From positions 5,617,501 through 5,681,500 of the forward strand of contig CM067528.1 of the NCBI GenBank assembly GCA_034509925.1: a stretch of 64,000 nt of DNA. The letters run 5' to 3'. The translations under genes were made by a program, and so were the position numbers. Below the pieces are notes generated by a model. The model did not search any database and was not told the origin of the DNA. It worked only from the letters and a program-made list of their open reading frames with translations. Shown piece by piece: positions 10,471 to 23,492 of the stretch (position 1 is its first letter; each line of letters begins with the position of its first letter). This stretch comes from Hirudinaria manillensis (lineage: Eukaryota > Annelida > Clitellata > Hirudinida > Hirudinidae).

Positions 10471-11655
10471 CTATTCATTCTTTATTCAATGAAAAAAAAA
10501 ACATGAACTTAATATAACATCAGTAGGCCAGAAGGGATTTGCATCCCGCTGGGTGGCCACCCGTTAGCGACATAAATTATTTAATAAATGAGATAAATAA
10601 TATATCAAGAATAAGTCGGATATTGAAAGGATTATTGGTGGAGTGGTGAATTGATTATGAAATTTTTTAAGTTAAGTTTAAAGGCATATAAGCTGGAATG
10701 CTGAGTTATAATACTAGGAATTTTATTGTATATGTTGGGGCCTGAGCGTTGAATAGATCTTAGAAAAGTGTTGGATTTTGAGAAGAGGGGTTTGTATTTT
10801 TGGGCTTGTCTGAGATCGTAGGGATGTGAGGTTGGAGGTGCTGAAATGAGTTTATGGAAAGACTGTGGGAGCATATTATGGTCGTGCCTGAACATACAAA
10901 TACCAGCCTGGAAATAATTTATTCGATGGACTTTGAGAATTTTGAATTTTCTAAAAGTGGGTTCAGTGTGGGCAGTGTAGGGCAGGCGTAGGGCTATGCG
11001 TAAGTATCTCTTTTGAAGATTAAGCAGAGTACATAGATAAGATGAGTAGTTTGATGCCCAGATGATGTTGCAGTAGTTCAAGTATGGAAATATAAATGAG
11101 TAGTACAAAGAGATGGCAATAGTAGAAGTTATATATCGACGGATACGTGAAATAATTCCGATATTTTTTGAAATCTTTATAGTAAGATATTGGATATGAT
11201 GTTTGAATGTGAGGTGGTGATCAATATAAATGCCTAGAAATTTACAGGTGTCTACACGAGAAAGAGTAATGTCGCCGATAAGAATGTTATAATTTTCCAG
11301 GACCAGTTTCCTTCTTGCTTTATGGAACAGCATGTAGACAGTCTTCTTAACGTTGAGAGATAGAATGTTGGCTCTGCACCAGTTTGTGACATTTTGCAGT
11401 TCAGCGTTCATGGTGACATATAGCCTGTCGATATCCTGGTCCGATAAAAACACATTTGTGTCATCAGCAAACAACAAGAATTCCAGTCTGTTAGAAGAAT
11501 TACACATGTCATTGACGTAGATTATAAACAGCAGTGGTCCCAAGATAGAGCCTTGCGGCACACCTAGAGAGATTGGCAGCATGGAGGAAAGGGTGTTGCC
11601 GAAGAAGACTTGTTGGGTTCGACCACATAAATAACCCTGGAACCAAAGCAAGCAT
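10470..11655 (-). mobile_element. CR1/Jockey-group LINE, 3' part (unit 1, split by L2 insertion)
   Basis: Minus-strand reverse transcriptase continues through GVPQGSILGPLLFIIYVNDM, the LLFADDTN active-site motif, the thumb region and a C-terminal domain to a stop at 10632. The 3' UTR holds an AATAAAG-type signal and an A-rich tail near 10470-10490. The frame picks up just after the residues encoded at 13661, so one element has been split. In both halves the frames are open, which suggests recent activity of the parent. The copy itself is dead because it is 5'-truncated and interrupted. Confidence 0.85.
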
Positions 11656-13569
11656 TTAGGCGGTGTTACAGTCTCGCGCTGACCACCTTAGAACCTCACT
11701 AGAGAACACTTCGGCCAACCCCCGTCTACTCTTCTGGCGAAACCTAAACAAGATACTCCACTCAAATCCCTCACACAGCCATTCATCGGAGGAATGCCAA
11801 CAAATGGCCGCACAGTTCAGCACATTTTTCGGTGACAAAATCGCCAGGATTCGGTCCGCGATATCATCTGCCCTCACTAGCACAAATCCTTTCCTTTCTG
11901 CTTTCCGACCTCATCTGGGACCTGTGTTAAACTCTTTTACTCCAGTCAACCCTGAGGAGGTGTTGAGGCTGATTTCGTCTCTCCCAAATAAATCATCTCC
12001 TTTGGACACGGTGGCCACTCCGGTCATCAAGCGCTTTCCTCTAATTTTCTCGAAGCTTATAACCAAACTTGCTAACCTTTCCTTCACAAACTGCATTTTC
12101 CCTTCCCCCCACAAGATAGCTCAAATACTTCCTCTACTCAAAAAACCTGGACTTGACCCACTCATTCCTGCAAATTATAGACCTATATCCAACCTCACTA
12201 CTTTCTCCAAGATTATCGAGAGACTTGTACTACGTCGCATTCGGCCCCACCTCCTCTCCAATTCTAACTTCCCAAACTTTCAATCTGCATATCGAAAGGA
12301 CCACTCCACTGAAACGGCTCTCCTTCATACGATTGACGGTGTCACTTCGGCTGGTAAAGACGGTTGTACCATGCTGATTGCACTCGATCTGTCGGCTGCC
12401 TTTGATACTGTCGATCACAGCATCCTTGCCCAGCGCCTTGATGCTGAATTTGCCATCAGAGGCTCAGCACTGACATGGCTTAAATCCTACCTCGGATGTA
12501 GGAAGCAATTTGTCAAACTCGGCGATAGTTCCTCCGACCTTGTCACCATTGACGTTGGCGTTCCTCAGGGCTCGGTCCTCGGACCTATCCTCTTCACGGC
12601 CTATACCTCTCCAGTCGGTGACTTGATCTCTAGCTTTGGCTTTAGCTATCATATGTATGCGGATGACACCAGCATCCATATACCCGTCTCCTTATCGAAC
12701 ACGGCCGGGGATCTCCGCAGAGCTGATGAATGCATCAGAATGATCCAAGAGTGGCACATGGCCAACCAGCTTCAACTAAATCCCTCCAAGTTCGAGGCCA
12801 TGCTTCTGGGAACCCCCCAGAGCATATCGAAGCTGGGTCTGAGCACCGTCAGTCTAGCCGACGAAACAATACCCTTGAAGAGCAACATCAGACTCCTCGG
12901 AGTTACCCTTGACAACAGCCTCCGCCTGGCTGAACACACCTCTTCTGTCATCAGGTCATGTAACTACCACCTGTCGGCTCTCCGCCATATCAGGCACCTC
13001 CTAACACCTGACATCTCTGCGACACTCTGTCGATGCCTCATCCTGTCAAGGCTCGACTACTGTAACGCCTTGCTTCATCAGCTACCCTCGGCTTCCTTCC
13101 GGAAACTACAGAAAATTCAAGACAAGGCGGCATGTCTGGTACTGGGTAGAGGAGCTGACTCGGCCGACGCCATGAGACTGCTACACTGGCTTCCAGTAAG
13201 AGATAGGGTGAACTTCAAAATCGCCTTAGTTGCGCATAAAGCCCTAAGCACTCGGACACCACCTTATTTGGCGGAGATGCTCTCACCACACCTGCACTCA
13301 AGAAGTCTGAGAGTGGCATCCTCTAACTTCCTTAACATCCCCATTCCAAATACCAGATTCCAGGCTGGCTCATTCAGATTCGCCGCTCCATCTGTATGGA
13401 ACAGTCTGCCACCCCTGTTAAGATCCGAAATGTCAACCGCCGACTTTAAGAAGAGACTCAAGACTCTCTTTTTTAGGCGTCTTGATTCTTGAAATTGTTG
13501 CACTTGCTCGCATGAATCTGACCGGTACAGCGCCTCTGTAGCTTACGCGTTCGGCGCTATATAAATGAC

Positions 13570-13660
<91 letters not shown>
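11656..13660 (+). mobile_element. L2-like LINE, 5'-truncated, nested in the other LINE (unit 1)
   Basis: An open frame of 609 codons (11663-13492) covers the linker, the reverse transcriptase (NYRPISNL, LDLSAAFDTVDH, GVPQGSVLGPILF, catalytic YADDTS) and the C-terminal domain (WLPVRDRVNFKIALVAHKAL). The endonuclease domain is missing, so the copy is 5'-truncated. The 3' end, GGCGCTATATAAATGACTT followed by about 90 bases of ATT repeats (13570-13660), is typical of L2/CR1-type elements. It interrupts the minus-strand LINE after residues HHYGIRG of its RT. Confidence 0.9.
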
Positions 13661-14617
13661 CCCGGATGCCGTAATGATGAAGTTTCTCCAACAGGATTTT
13701 ATGGTTGACCGTGTCAAAAGCTTTTGCCAAGTCCAGAAATACCCCGATAGTTGATTGGCCTTGCTCCAATTTATAAGATATTTTTGAGTGGATAAGAGAT
13801 ATAGGCATGTAAGTTGAGTGATTCTGTCGAAATCCGAATTGACCATCTTTGATGATTGAGTATTTATTAAGAAATGATGTAGTTCTATTGAAGATTGCCT
13901 TTTCAAAGAACTTAGAGAAGTATGGCAAGATTGAAATTGGTCTGTAGTTAGTGATATTGTCCTTGGAATCAGTTTTATGCAGGGGAATAACTTTGGCAAC
14001 TTTTAGTGAATCTGGGAAAACACCTGAGCTGAATGAGCAATTGATTAATTGAGCTAGAATGTCAGCTATCATGGGTATGGAAATATTTGCTAACGCTGGA
14101 TCAATGTCGTCATAACCAGTGCTGTGAGAAGTTTTTAAAGTTTTTGATATTATGGCAATCTCTTCCGGAGTGACACTCGTCAAGAAGATTGATTGTGAGG
14201 ACGAGTTTCCCAGGTACTTCCGAAAATCTAAATCATTAGGTACGATTTTCTTGGCTAGTTCGTTGCCAATGTTTGAGAAAAATGCATTGAAAGAATTTGC
14301 TATTTCAATGGGAGACTTTAATAATCCACCATCAACGCCGCAAAATGTGTTTGGAGATGGATGGTAACTCGTTCTGCACATTAGATGATTTATCAAGTTC
14401 CACGTTTTTTTGCAGTTTTTCTCATATAAGCTGAATTTGTCAGAGTAGAACCGAACAATTGCTGCCTCTTTGATTCTTTTAAATTTGTTTCTGTAACAGG
14501 TGAATTTCGATTTGTTATCATCAGATGGGTTGGAAAGAAATTTTTTGTATAATATGTTCTTTTCCCTGCAAGACTTTAACAGACCAGATGTCATCCAAGG
14601 CTTTTTGAAGCAGTTTT
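13661..14617 (-). mobile_element. CR1/Jockey-group LINE, 5' part (unit 1)
   Basis: Minus-strand frame from [16 protein letters not shown] (near 14610) through the linker to RT motifs [20 protein letters not shown] and [20 protein letters not shown]. It stops at the ATT tail of the inserted L2. No endonuclease domain is present, so this element was 5'-truncated when it landed. Together with 10470-11655 it makes one copy of about 2.1 kb. Confidence 0.85.
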
Positions 14618-14779
14618 AGATTTTGAATAATTATGATGCATTCGTAATTAAGGGAATTAATTATTATTATGCAATTATATTGTAATAACCCGGGGTCCTC
14701 AAACTAATTATGGAAGGTCAAGTTTGTTGAAAGTGCTCAAATGGCTTGGAAGATGTACAATGCTCAATTGTCTAAGTCT
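14618..14779. other. Junction sequence between units 1 and 2
   Basis: About 160 bases between the 5' end of the LINE and the first base of unit 2. An identical stretch precedes unit 3 at about 29130-29291. It differs from the DNA before unit 1, as expected for a tandem duplication join. No coding content. Confidence 0.6.
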
Positions 14780-15056
14780 AATGAAGACACACCTATTCAA
14801 TGAACACCTATTCATGAATCCAGACAAGTGTCAAAGGAGTCTCTATTAATTTTGGCGCCATCTAAGTATCAAATTTTTTTTATAATTATAAGTGAAATAA
14901 TTTAAATTGTTCCATCCATTCTGTGATGTGAGATACAAATTAATAATGCCAAATACTCTCAGTATCAAAACAATCACTTTAAATTGTCATAAACGCACCA
15001 TAAATTGAAATATATTTCTGCAGATACAAGATGTTAGAATTTTAACAAAATTTCAC

Positions 15057-15402
15057 AATACATTTCCTGCTTTCAATTTTTTCAACAACAGCCAACATCT
15101 TCTGTTTCTCATTTTCATCCTTGAAGAGATCAGTTGTCGTTGGCATCGTTGACCAGTACTTGGAGACTTTTCTTGCCGATTCTCGACAACTCCGTCCTGA
15201 CATCCGAGGACGACGTCGTAAACTTCCACCTTCTCCATGTCCAGTTGTAGCAACTTCCAGCTGATATTCTGTCGGATATTTACCGACGAGGAAAAACGTC
15301 CTATCGATGACGGTACAATTAACTTGACCGTTGATTCCAGAGTCAATATCCACCACGGACACCCCAGCTACGAAAACTCCGACGGGATTTACATTCTTGT
15401 GA
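15057..15402 (-). pseudogene. Decayed cadherin-repeat exon (unit 2)
   Basis: Copy of the unit 1 relic with the same three-frame pattern: the DxDSGxNG motif, then the LDxE...Y segment, then VNDANDN, each in a different frame. It differs from unit 1 by a few bases near its 3' edge. Confidence 0.75.
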
Positions 15403-15570
15403 ATTTAAATAAATGTCTTTTTACTTGTGCCTTCCATGGGCAGAGATTTTTCCAATAAAATGTTTTCTTTATATAAAAATATCATAAAATTGTTTCTACC
15501 TAGTTATAATTGATTGTTGATAACTAATAAATAATAATGATGATGATACAAATAATAATAATAACTAGAA

Positions 15571-15879
15571 CTAAAAAAGATTTCGGAGATTCAGAAGATC
15601 TTCTTGCTGAGCACTGCTCACATTCTTCAGAGAGTTCTTGAGTGAATCGCTGAGAGCAGTTGTAGCGCTCAGAATTTATTCCTCGATGAAGAAGAAAGAA
15701 AAATGTGTAATTATTATTGCATCATTATTATGTTATTATTATTACTACTATTACTTTGGACAGAAACGAGCGCCATGCAGCGGTAATATGTGCGTTAAGT
15801 TGGCAAGTAAGACGAGCGGTTCTGATGAGATTTATCCCAGATGTCCAGCATGTTTTCTTCAGTTTACGTTTGGATATTT
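15571..15879 (-). pseudogene. Possible endostatin-like exon pair, relic (unit 2)
   Basis: Unit 2 copy of the block at 1059-1367. One third-position difference from unit 1 (GCC to GCT, Ala) keeps the frame open. The family assignment is equally tentative. Confidence 0.3.
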
Positions 15880-16265
15880 CTAACGCTGGACAGAGACGTC
15901 ACTAAGAATAAGGGGAATACGCACAGACAACAATCCTTTTTTGTAACTATTGATTAAGACCAATTTATCGAAATGCAGCCAATACGTATAATTATAGCAG
16001 TGGATTGATTTTCTGAAGTTATAATGTTTAATAATTTTAATTTAATGGAATTAAAACTTAGTTTTACAAATATTTTATTTTATTACCTTAATTAATAAAT
16101 TTTTTTTTTGAAAACTTAATAAACTTGAGAATAATCGCTATTTCCTATCTTTGCTCCTTGGTTTGATGAAAGTCTAATAAGTGTTATATTTTCTTAAGCG
16201 CACCTTCGTTCAAGATAGCTACACTTTAAATCACAGGTTTTTCCTAAATCTTAATAGCCTAAAGA

Positions 16266-18758
16266 ATGGATCTTGTGGCCATGCTTAGAAACCTTAGATC
16301 ATGGGAGTTTAAACCTTTGGAAAGTTTGAAGAAGATTTTCGGAGATGTTTCTTTTGAAAAATGGTTAGAGCTTGGTTTGGGCGAAGCAATGAGAAAATGT
16401 CTTATGCAATCTGATGGTTCAGATAATGAGTTATTTATCAGGAGATGCTCGCTAATTATGGATGCAATTATTCCTCCAATGCCTCCGATGTTTGAAGAAT
16501 ACGTTATAAAATTACCGAAAAGCACATCGATAAAAAGATATTCTGAAAATAATCCGACATTTTGCCATGACATAAACCTCATCGACGAGCTAACATCCAA
16601 AGTTTTACAAGCCTTGCTAGATTTAAGCACTAAGATTAACTTCCGATTGCCATTGTTGGAAGATGTCATATTTAGAGCCGTTTACCACGCTAAAGAGACT
16701 ACCGTGATTAATCACGGAAAGAGTTTCAAAGCAATATTCGATGATTTTGCGTTTTCTCCGATTTGCAATGATGTATGTCATATTGGTATGGGTCTATTGA
16801 CTTTATTAGACAGAAAAATGCCGGCAGAATGGCTTAAAAGTCTCTTTTGTCCTCATAATATTCTCAACCTGAGATATATAGTATTTGAAAATGAGCAGCA
16901 CGATTGTCCTTATGTGATTAATGTTCAGAAAATTTATACAAAATTTGAACTCGATAAGGTGATCGGAATGGATACCCGAACGTGGCTTCCACTACTCCAT
17001 GTACAAAATTCGTTTTCCAGACTGACTTTTGAAACTTCTTTAAAGTTTATAGCACAAGCCATGGAAAACGGAGAAATGTCCGTTCAACATTTAATTCAGA
17101 CTGAAGTTTTGGAAAACCTTAAATCTGTTTTAATAGAGCCTAAACAACTTGGACAGCCCTCGTACATTATCAAAACATTCCTCACTGTTTTCCTTAAGTT
17201 TAAAAGAGACACTAAGGGCAATTACTTATTCAGTACCGACTTATATGAGAAACTTGTTAAACTGATTGCAGAAACTTTCCGTTATTTTTCAAGTAATATT
17301 CTTAAAAGAATTAGCATAATTCATGACAAATATCCGCAAGGCACTATTAAAATCTTTAAAAATAATCTCGAAACAACAGCCAGGTTATTGCATTATCTAA
17401 AAGTATTGAACAGAAGTTGGCATCATTGGTTTGATATTTTTGAAGAACGCAAGTTATTAAACAATCAGATATTTCATGTATATGGATTATATCAATATAT
17501 TTTGAAAACAGATGGGTTTCGTTTTTTGGGTGCTGGTTACACAGACGTTTTCTTTAATTTCATTCCACCTCTATTGAGGAGAGATTTAATTTACAATCAG
17601 AGACATTTACAGCCAGAGACATTTAAAATAATGAGAACCAATGTCTTAGGATGTATTCGTACTTTATGTAAGGAAAACTTACGTAGCCGTTGGAATTTCA
17701 TTTTCGAAGGTGAAGATGGAGTGGGAGAAGGAGTAAACAAAGAAGTTTATTCCATTCTTTCTCAAGAACTGCAACTACATCTTTTAGATATTTGGCAAGG
17801 AGAGCCTGTAAAAGTAGCAGGTAGTAAAATGAAGTACACATATTCACCCAACGGTTTCGCCCCCAAAATTAATGGGAACATTGAAAATTTAAAAATGTTG
17901 GGGAACATCTTTGCTAAGGTACTCATGGATAAATATTTGCTTGACATCCCAATTAGAGACGAAGTTTTTCAATCATTGGAGACAAAGGAAAGCTGCCATC
18001 CCATGAGCATAAAATACTACGAAATAGTACATTCTTTCCCTATGCTTAAATCTTTATTCAAACAACTGCTTCCGGTCAAAGCGAAAATAGATGCCATCCG
18101 ATCTGAAGTTGGTCTATCAAAAACTAAACAGGATGAAATAATTAACAATTTAACCTTTGATGATGGAAGCTCTTTCGATGACTTGTGCATACATTTCATC
18201 GTTCCAGATACAGGTGAGGAATTTGTTAAAGATGGACGCAATATCTTGCTTACTCCTCTCAAACTTGATTGGTATCTTCAGGAACTATGTCTCTACTTAG
18301 ATAATTGCCGTTCACGTGAAATTGCGGCCATCAGACGTGGATTTGACGAGTTATTGCCTATCAGACAATATTATGAGCCAGAGGAGTTGAAGAATTTAAT
18401 ATGCTGCGAACAATTTAAAAAATGGACCTCAGAGGATCTGAGGAAATATTGTGCATATCAAGATTCGCAATCTGTTCAATTTCTTTTCGAATGTCTGGCA
18501 TCCTTTGATATCAAAGAACAAAGACTGTTCTTATTATTTACGACAGGTCTGAGCGGTTTGCCGTTCGGAGGATTGGCTAAATTGGAGCCTCCACTCACGA
18601 TTTCAACCCTAAAATGCGATGATGCCGATTCTTCTTTGCCTACGGCTGCAACTAATGTGAATAAGTTACACTTGCCTGATTACAGCAGTCTTAAGATAAC
18701 CGAGAAAAAGATTTCTTTCGCCATCCACGAAGCATGCGGATCGTTTCAGCTGAGATGA
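16266..18758 (+). CDS. Intronless TRIP12/UFD4-like HECT protein lacking the catalytic Cys (copy 2)
   Basis: The protein is identical to copy 1 over all 830 residues, and the flanks are near-identical. The same Cys-to-Asn replacement is at codon 797 (18654-18656). The poly(A) signal AATAAA is at 18797-18802. An intact frame in a recent duplicate could reflect function or simply too little time to decay. A splice-acceptor-like TTTTCCTAAATCTTAATAG just before the start leaves room for an intron in the 5' UTR. Confidence 0.9.
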   Translation: MDLVAMLRNLRSWEFKPLESLKKIFGDVSFEKWLELGLGEAMRKCLMQSDGSDNELFIRRCSLIMDAIIPPMPPMFEEYVIKLPKSTSIKRYSENNPTFCHDINLIDELTSKVLQALLDLSTKINFRLPLLEDVIFRAVYHAKETTVINHGKSFKAIFDDFAFSPICNDVCHIGMGLLTLLDRKMPAEWLKSLFCPHNILNLRYIVFENEQHDCPYVINVQKIYTKFELDKVIGMDTRTWLPLLHVQNSFSRLTFETSLKFIAQAMENGEMSVQHLIQTEVLENLKSVLIEPKQLGQPSYIIKTFLTVFLKFKRDTKGNYLFSTDLYEKLVKLIAETFRYFSSNILKRISIIHDKYPQGTIKIFKNNLETTARLLHYLKVLNRSWHHWFDIFEERKLLNNQIFHVYGLYQYILKTDGFRFLGAGYTDVFFNFIPPLLRRDLIYNQRHLQPETFKIMRTNVLGCIRTLCKENLRSRWNFIFEGEDGVGEGVNKEVYSILSQELQLHLLDIWQGEPVKVAGSKMKYTYSPNGFAPKINGNIENLKMLGNIFAKVLMDKYLLDIPIRDEVFQSLETKESCHPMSIKYYEIVHSFPMLKSLFKQLLPVKAKIDAIRSEVGLSKTKQDEIINNLTFDDGSSFDDLCIHFIVPDTGEEFVKDGRNILLTPLKLDWYLQELCLYLDNCRSREIAAIRRGFDELLPIRQYYEPEELKNLICCEQFKKWTSEDLRKYCAYQDSQSVQFLFECLASFDIKEQRLFLLFTTGLSGLPFGGLAKLEPPLTISTLKCDDADSSLPTAATNVNKLHLPDYSSLKITEKKISFAIHEACGSFQLR

Positions 18759-21572
18759 TTTCTCGTTCTAAATTCAACTTTCTGAATTAAATCTTTAATA
18801 AACCTTAATAGGCTTCGCTATTCATTTTTTCATTTGTTTGAACTGGTTAATCAAAAGGAAACAAATCCAAAATAAAGAAAGAGAACAATTCGAGGGTGGG
18901 TATCTGAAGTTGTCGTAACCGGAATAATACGGAAATTATCCATTATGAAATCTGAAATCAGACATTCAAGTAAATAAGTAAGGGTCGTAACCGAAATAAT
19001 CCATTAATGCGTGGAATGTAACCCTTTTTACACGGGAGGAATGAGGATGCTGCTACTCTCTCATTCAGGTTAATCCCGTGGACTTCCAAACTAATGATTT
19101 TCATCAAGTTTAAATTGTTGTTTTAAAAGATGACTTGGAGACTAACAAATTTAACTCATTTAATATATATCTTGAATCAATGCGAAATAACGATATATAA
19201 TTTATTTTGGCAAATTTGCTGACCAGCTGGGAGCGGATTCGTGGTCTTTTGTCTTTTTTTCTATACCGGGGTGATCGCATTATGAAATCTGAAATCAGAC
19301 ATTCATGTAAATAATAATAAACCTATCCCAAAATTAAAATAATTTCAACATATAAAAAATATTTAATTTCAAACATAATCGCAAAAACGTTTTATATAAA
19401 AATAAATTAATAAATTTAATTCTAAAACTATATAATTAAGAAAATTTTAGGATTATAAGAAAAATCGTCTAGTACATTCACTTCTAAAAATAAATAGAAA
19501 TATACCAACCCTTTATAATTTGTGGTTTTATGGCATGAGATAAATGGAAAATTATTCGTTAAATTGTTGATAACCTCTAATGATTAAAACATCACTAGTT
19601 TGAAATTCACGAGAGCAATAAATAAACTTTGAATATCAAAGTTGTACTTGTTGCAAATGTAATGTCGATGCTCTACATTAAGTGAATTCTTCAAGACGTA
19701 CATCATGCAAATTGAAAATTAAAATCCAATTCTGACCCTAACCCTGTCAAGAAGCAAAAGCAAAAAAACAAAGAACAAAGCTTTTAAATAGAAATACCGC
19801 GGATGAGGGACAATTTAACGGATAAACAACATGTACATCAATGCAAATGGTCCTGTTTGTATTTGTGATTTAATAGATAATGGAATATTGGAGTATAGCC
19901 TTGGTAAATAACATGCTTTTGAAAAATGTTTAAATGGTAAAGGATGGACTGAATTCATGGGTGTGTCGGAAGAAGTGCGAAGGGTTCATAAATAAATTAC
20001 TTTTTATAAGGACGGTGGACTTTAATTTAAGAGATGTTTTTGTGCCGATATTTTTTATTTTTAAATTTAAATTTAAAATTTTGTAATTTTAAAATGTTTG
20101 TTTATCTTCTGAACATTTTCTGTGAGATGATGTTAAAATAATCAATATTATGTTTTTTTTTTTAATAAAATATTGCGCTGAAATTGATATTAATAAATCT
20201 ATAAAGGTCATTCGATAACATGCCTGGTGATGTTTTAAACATAATGTTATGCCATTTCAAGCTTTGCTTTGCCAATTAAATTTAAATTCGGGAAATTAAG
20301 CAATGAAAATAAAATACATTTCTGAACAATTGAACATTATTAAGTTGAGAACTACGGAATCACCAGTAGTTTCCAGTTAGGGTTAGGGTTAGGTTTAAGT
20401 ATTTAAACCTCATTTACGGTTTTTAACATAAAAAAATTAAAAAATTAGGGAAGATATTCGGGAAGGTCCATAAATCACTGAGGTCGGCATTAATTAAGCA
20501 CTAAAGAATGGAAGAACAATTTCGTAAAACGAAACTCAATAAATAAACGATGACGACGACGACGTCGATGAAGAAAAATAAAGAAATCCTGGAAAACTAT
20601 TGGAATTGGCAAAAGGTTAATGACCCCCACAAGACCTTTGGCTACCAAATTACAACGACGACAACAACATAATTAGAAAAACAACAACAACAAATTCATT
20701 ACAACAACTTTGTTCTGTCCCAACAAATCCTATTCAGGACCTGAAATGGTTTTAATCACAATATTTATAATAACATAATAATTTTATTTTATAACATTAC
20801 TTATAACATAAATATTACCATATTATAATATTTTTTCTCATATTATTGAAAAATATGATGATGATGATCATTATAAATTTGGGAACATTAGGTTTGTGAC
20901 CCATCCAGCAAAATATATGCTCTTGGCAAGTGCAAGCAATTTATTGGCATGCAGTTCACCTAAACTTGTCCTAACCTTTCGTTATCTCATTAAAGGCAAC
21001 AGAAATTATGATCTTTACATTCACCGTGAGTATTACTGCTATTATAATTATCATAATAATTTTAAATACTATTATTATAAAAAGGGTAAACGTTTAAATG
21101 CTTTTAGAAATCATTTATACATGGTAATCAAAATTGCTTGCACCTCAAGAAACTCGAATTTCTAAACTTGAATTTTAAACCTGTTAAAATAATGAACGTC
21201 TTTTTTTATATCATTTATTAAAAAATTATTTTTAATTCAGAGCACTGTTTCAAATTTACTTCCTAGGATATCGTTACGGCAACAGTCGTAATGCGTTCGC
21301 AAGCTTAATACTGCCACAAAAAGCCGGTGGGAAAAGGTGCTATATAAATTTACTTATCAATGCATTTAAGATCGTGTAATAGTAAATACAAGGTCGGATG
21401 AAGTGGAAAATATTCTTAAGTTATTCTAAGTTAACGAGAAAATTATATTCTTTCTTATAGAAAGGTCGATACATTTCCGATGGTGTATCTATAAGAAAAA
21501 TGTCAAACACCAATGAGAGAAACATCCTTGTAGAGGCAAACTACTGAAGCGTCAACGCCCCTCTTAGAAGGG

Positions 21573-21896
21573 ATGAAGAACCATTCCCAGGTGATAAAAG
21601 AGAGTGGCGAAAGACCTCAACGTCCTGTCACCGTCGATGGATGTCACCTTCTGATGATAGAGTTGAGGATCTCGTGGAAGGGCAGGGTGGAATACAGCAA
21701 TGCGCTCAAAGCAGACAAGTATGCATATCTGTCGATGGATCAGGAGACGAAAACGTACATAGTGAACCCCTTCCTCAAAGAAGTTGGCGCTAGGAGCAGA
21801 GTCGAGTTGAACTTGATTCGACTTAGGCCTTTCTCAACTGCATTGGTTTGTATAGAAGGAAATGAACAAAGGATGCGACAAGAATCGAGTCAATGA
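21573..21896 (+). CDS. Unrecognised 107-codon frame, possible exon (unit 2)
   Basis: Copy of the frame at 7061-7384 with an identical protein. Nothing in the unit 2 copy adds evidence for or against coding. Confidence 0.3.
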   Translation: MKNHSQVIKESGERPQRPVTVDGCHLLMIELRISWKGRVEYSNALKADKYAYLSMDQETKTYIVNPFLKEVGARSRVELNLIRLRPFSTALVCIEGNEQRMRQESSQ

Positions 21897-23492
21897 TTGC
21901 AGAACACAATCAAAGAGAAAGAGAGCGTTCTGAGTTGCCGAAGTCCAGTCAGCAACGACCGAAAATAATAAAAAGCCAATGAAACTATAGCCATACAAAG
22001 AAACCATAGAAAAGAAATGATAGGAAACAGGGACTTCCATCTAGTCGGGGAATGCGACCCAACCACCACCACCCTAAAACTTCAGGAGTTTCGTGGTCGA
22101 AACGTTTGAAGGCGGAGTAATTCCTCTGAGGATCCAGTTGGTGAGATATAAGGCGCAAGTATCGTGGCGTAAATAAACAAAACTACAATTAATTAATTTC
22201 TTAACGACCTTTTCATTTTTTTAACTTAATCAATTGCAAACTGATGATGTAAATGAATACATTAATTATTTGTTATTATAATTAAATAATATTTATTATT
22301 AAGTTTTGTGAACGAGAATTATTGCTAAAAATTTTATGCTTAAGTAATAAAATGAAATTTACTTTAAAATGAATTAAATTGGTTCAAATGTACAGTTTTA
22401 CCACAAAAAAATATTATAACTAAAATGAATTGTCACAAATAAATGAATTATAATAAATTAAAATGATGAATAATAATAATAACATTTGGAAAGCATTGAA
22501 ATGATTGTAATCACTTCACAAACCATTCCCAAATCTTCAAATTGAATAATATTAGTCAAAATTTAATCTTAAAAAACAATTTAAATGATTAAAAACTAAA
22601 TTGGATTTAATCTGTCGAGGATTGCTAGGGCGCTGGACACTCTTCTAGACCTTTATATAATTTATACATGTCCATATACTTGATAGTCAGATCACGTCAT
22701 CTATGAAATGGTTCACCGATGGTCCTTATCATTCCTTGAAATATCACCAAACACGTGTTTATCATCGGCACTCAATTCGAAGAAAGTTTTGAAAAAATAA
22801 TTCGTGAAAAGAAAATTGACAAAGCAAAGGCAAACTCGAACGATAATTGGACTTCATAGCGCGGGAAAACACCAGGACGACAAGTTAACGTCCAACAGTT
22901 GCTTGACTTGTGAAGAATCTCTTGTAATTATGCAAACGTAATTAAACATAATTATGCTCTCAAGTTGTATTTATGATGACCTCCCTGTCCTTGTTAGAAG
23001 TATTGGAAATTATTATCAGTCGCTGAGGCTCATCGTCAGTGGTTGTTGTTATTATTATTATTATTATTTTATTATGACACTCATCGGAATTATATTAGAT
23101 GCGAACGTAAACAGCGGAAGTTGAACATCAAAATTATAAAGTAATTACAAGGAAAGGAATGTAAACATATTGAATGTAAATATAATTACAATAAATTGAA
23201 GGTTAATATAAGTCAATTCCCAAGTTAATTCCTTCCTCATCAACGGTTCGCCCTGGGAGCAACAAATGATTGACATCAAAGGACGTTCGTCAAGTGTTTG
23301 ATTGAAGATAAAAAGTAAACAAAAATTTTAAATTTAAAAAAGAATTTAATAAAATAGAATTAATAAACCGACGACGTTGACGTTCAAAGACATAACAAGA
23401 GAATATTTTACATTTAACTGTAAATTTCAAAAAAAAAAAAAACAATTGCAAAAGAAAACTAAAAACAAAAGAACATAAGACGTCCGAAACTG

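Larger units (their letters stand above)
267..14779. repeat. Tandem segmental duplication, unit 1 (about 14.51 kb)
   Basis: The sequence starting AATGAAGACACACC at 267 recurs at 14780 and 29292. Landmarks keep a constant offset of 14511-14513 bases between units 1 and 2 (HECT start 1755 and 16266; LINE frame 11663 and 26175). Differences between units 1 and 2 are scattered single bases, plus length changes in homopolymers. Content in order: cadherin and endostatin-like relics, HECT gene, AT-rich 3' region, 107-codon frame, receptor tail exons, nested LINEs. Confidence 0.95.

Noticed and set aside
12464..12679. Minus-strand frames inside the L2 element
   Set aside because: Shadows of the RT frame, which carries all expected RT motifs on the plus strand.
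13433..13999. 188-codon minus-strand frame with a long Ile run
   Set aside because: It reads antisense L2 sequence, the ATT tail and then an off-frame part of the other LINE; a chimera across the insertion border.
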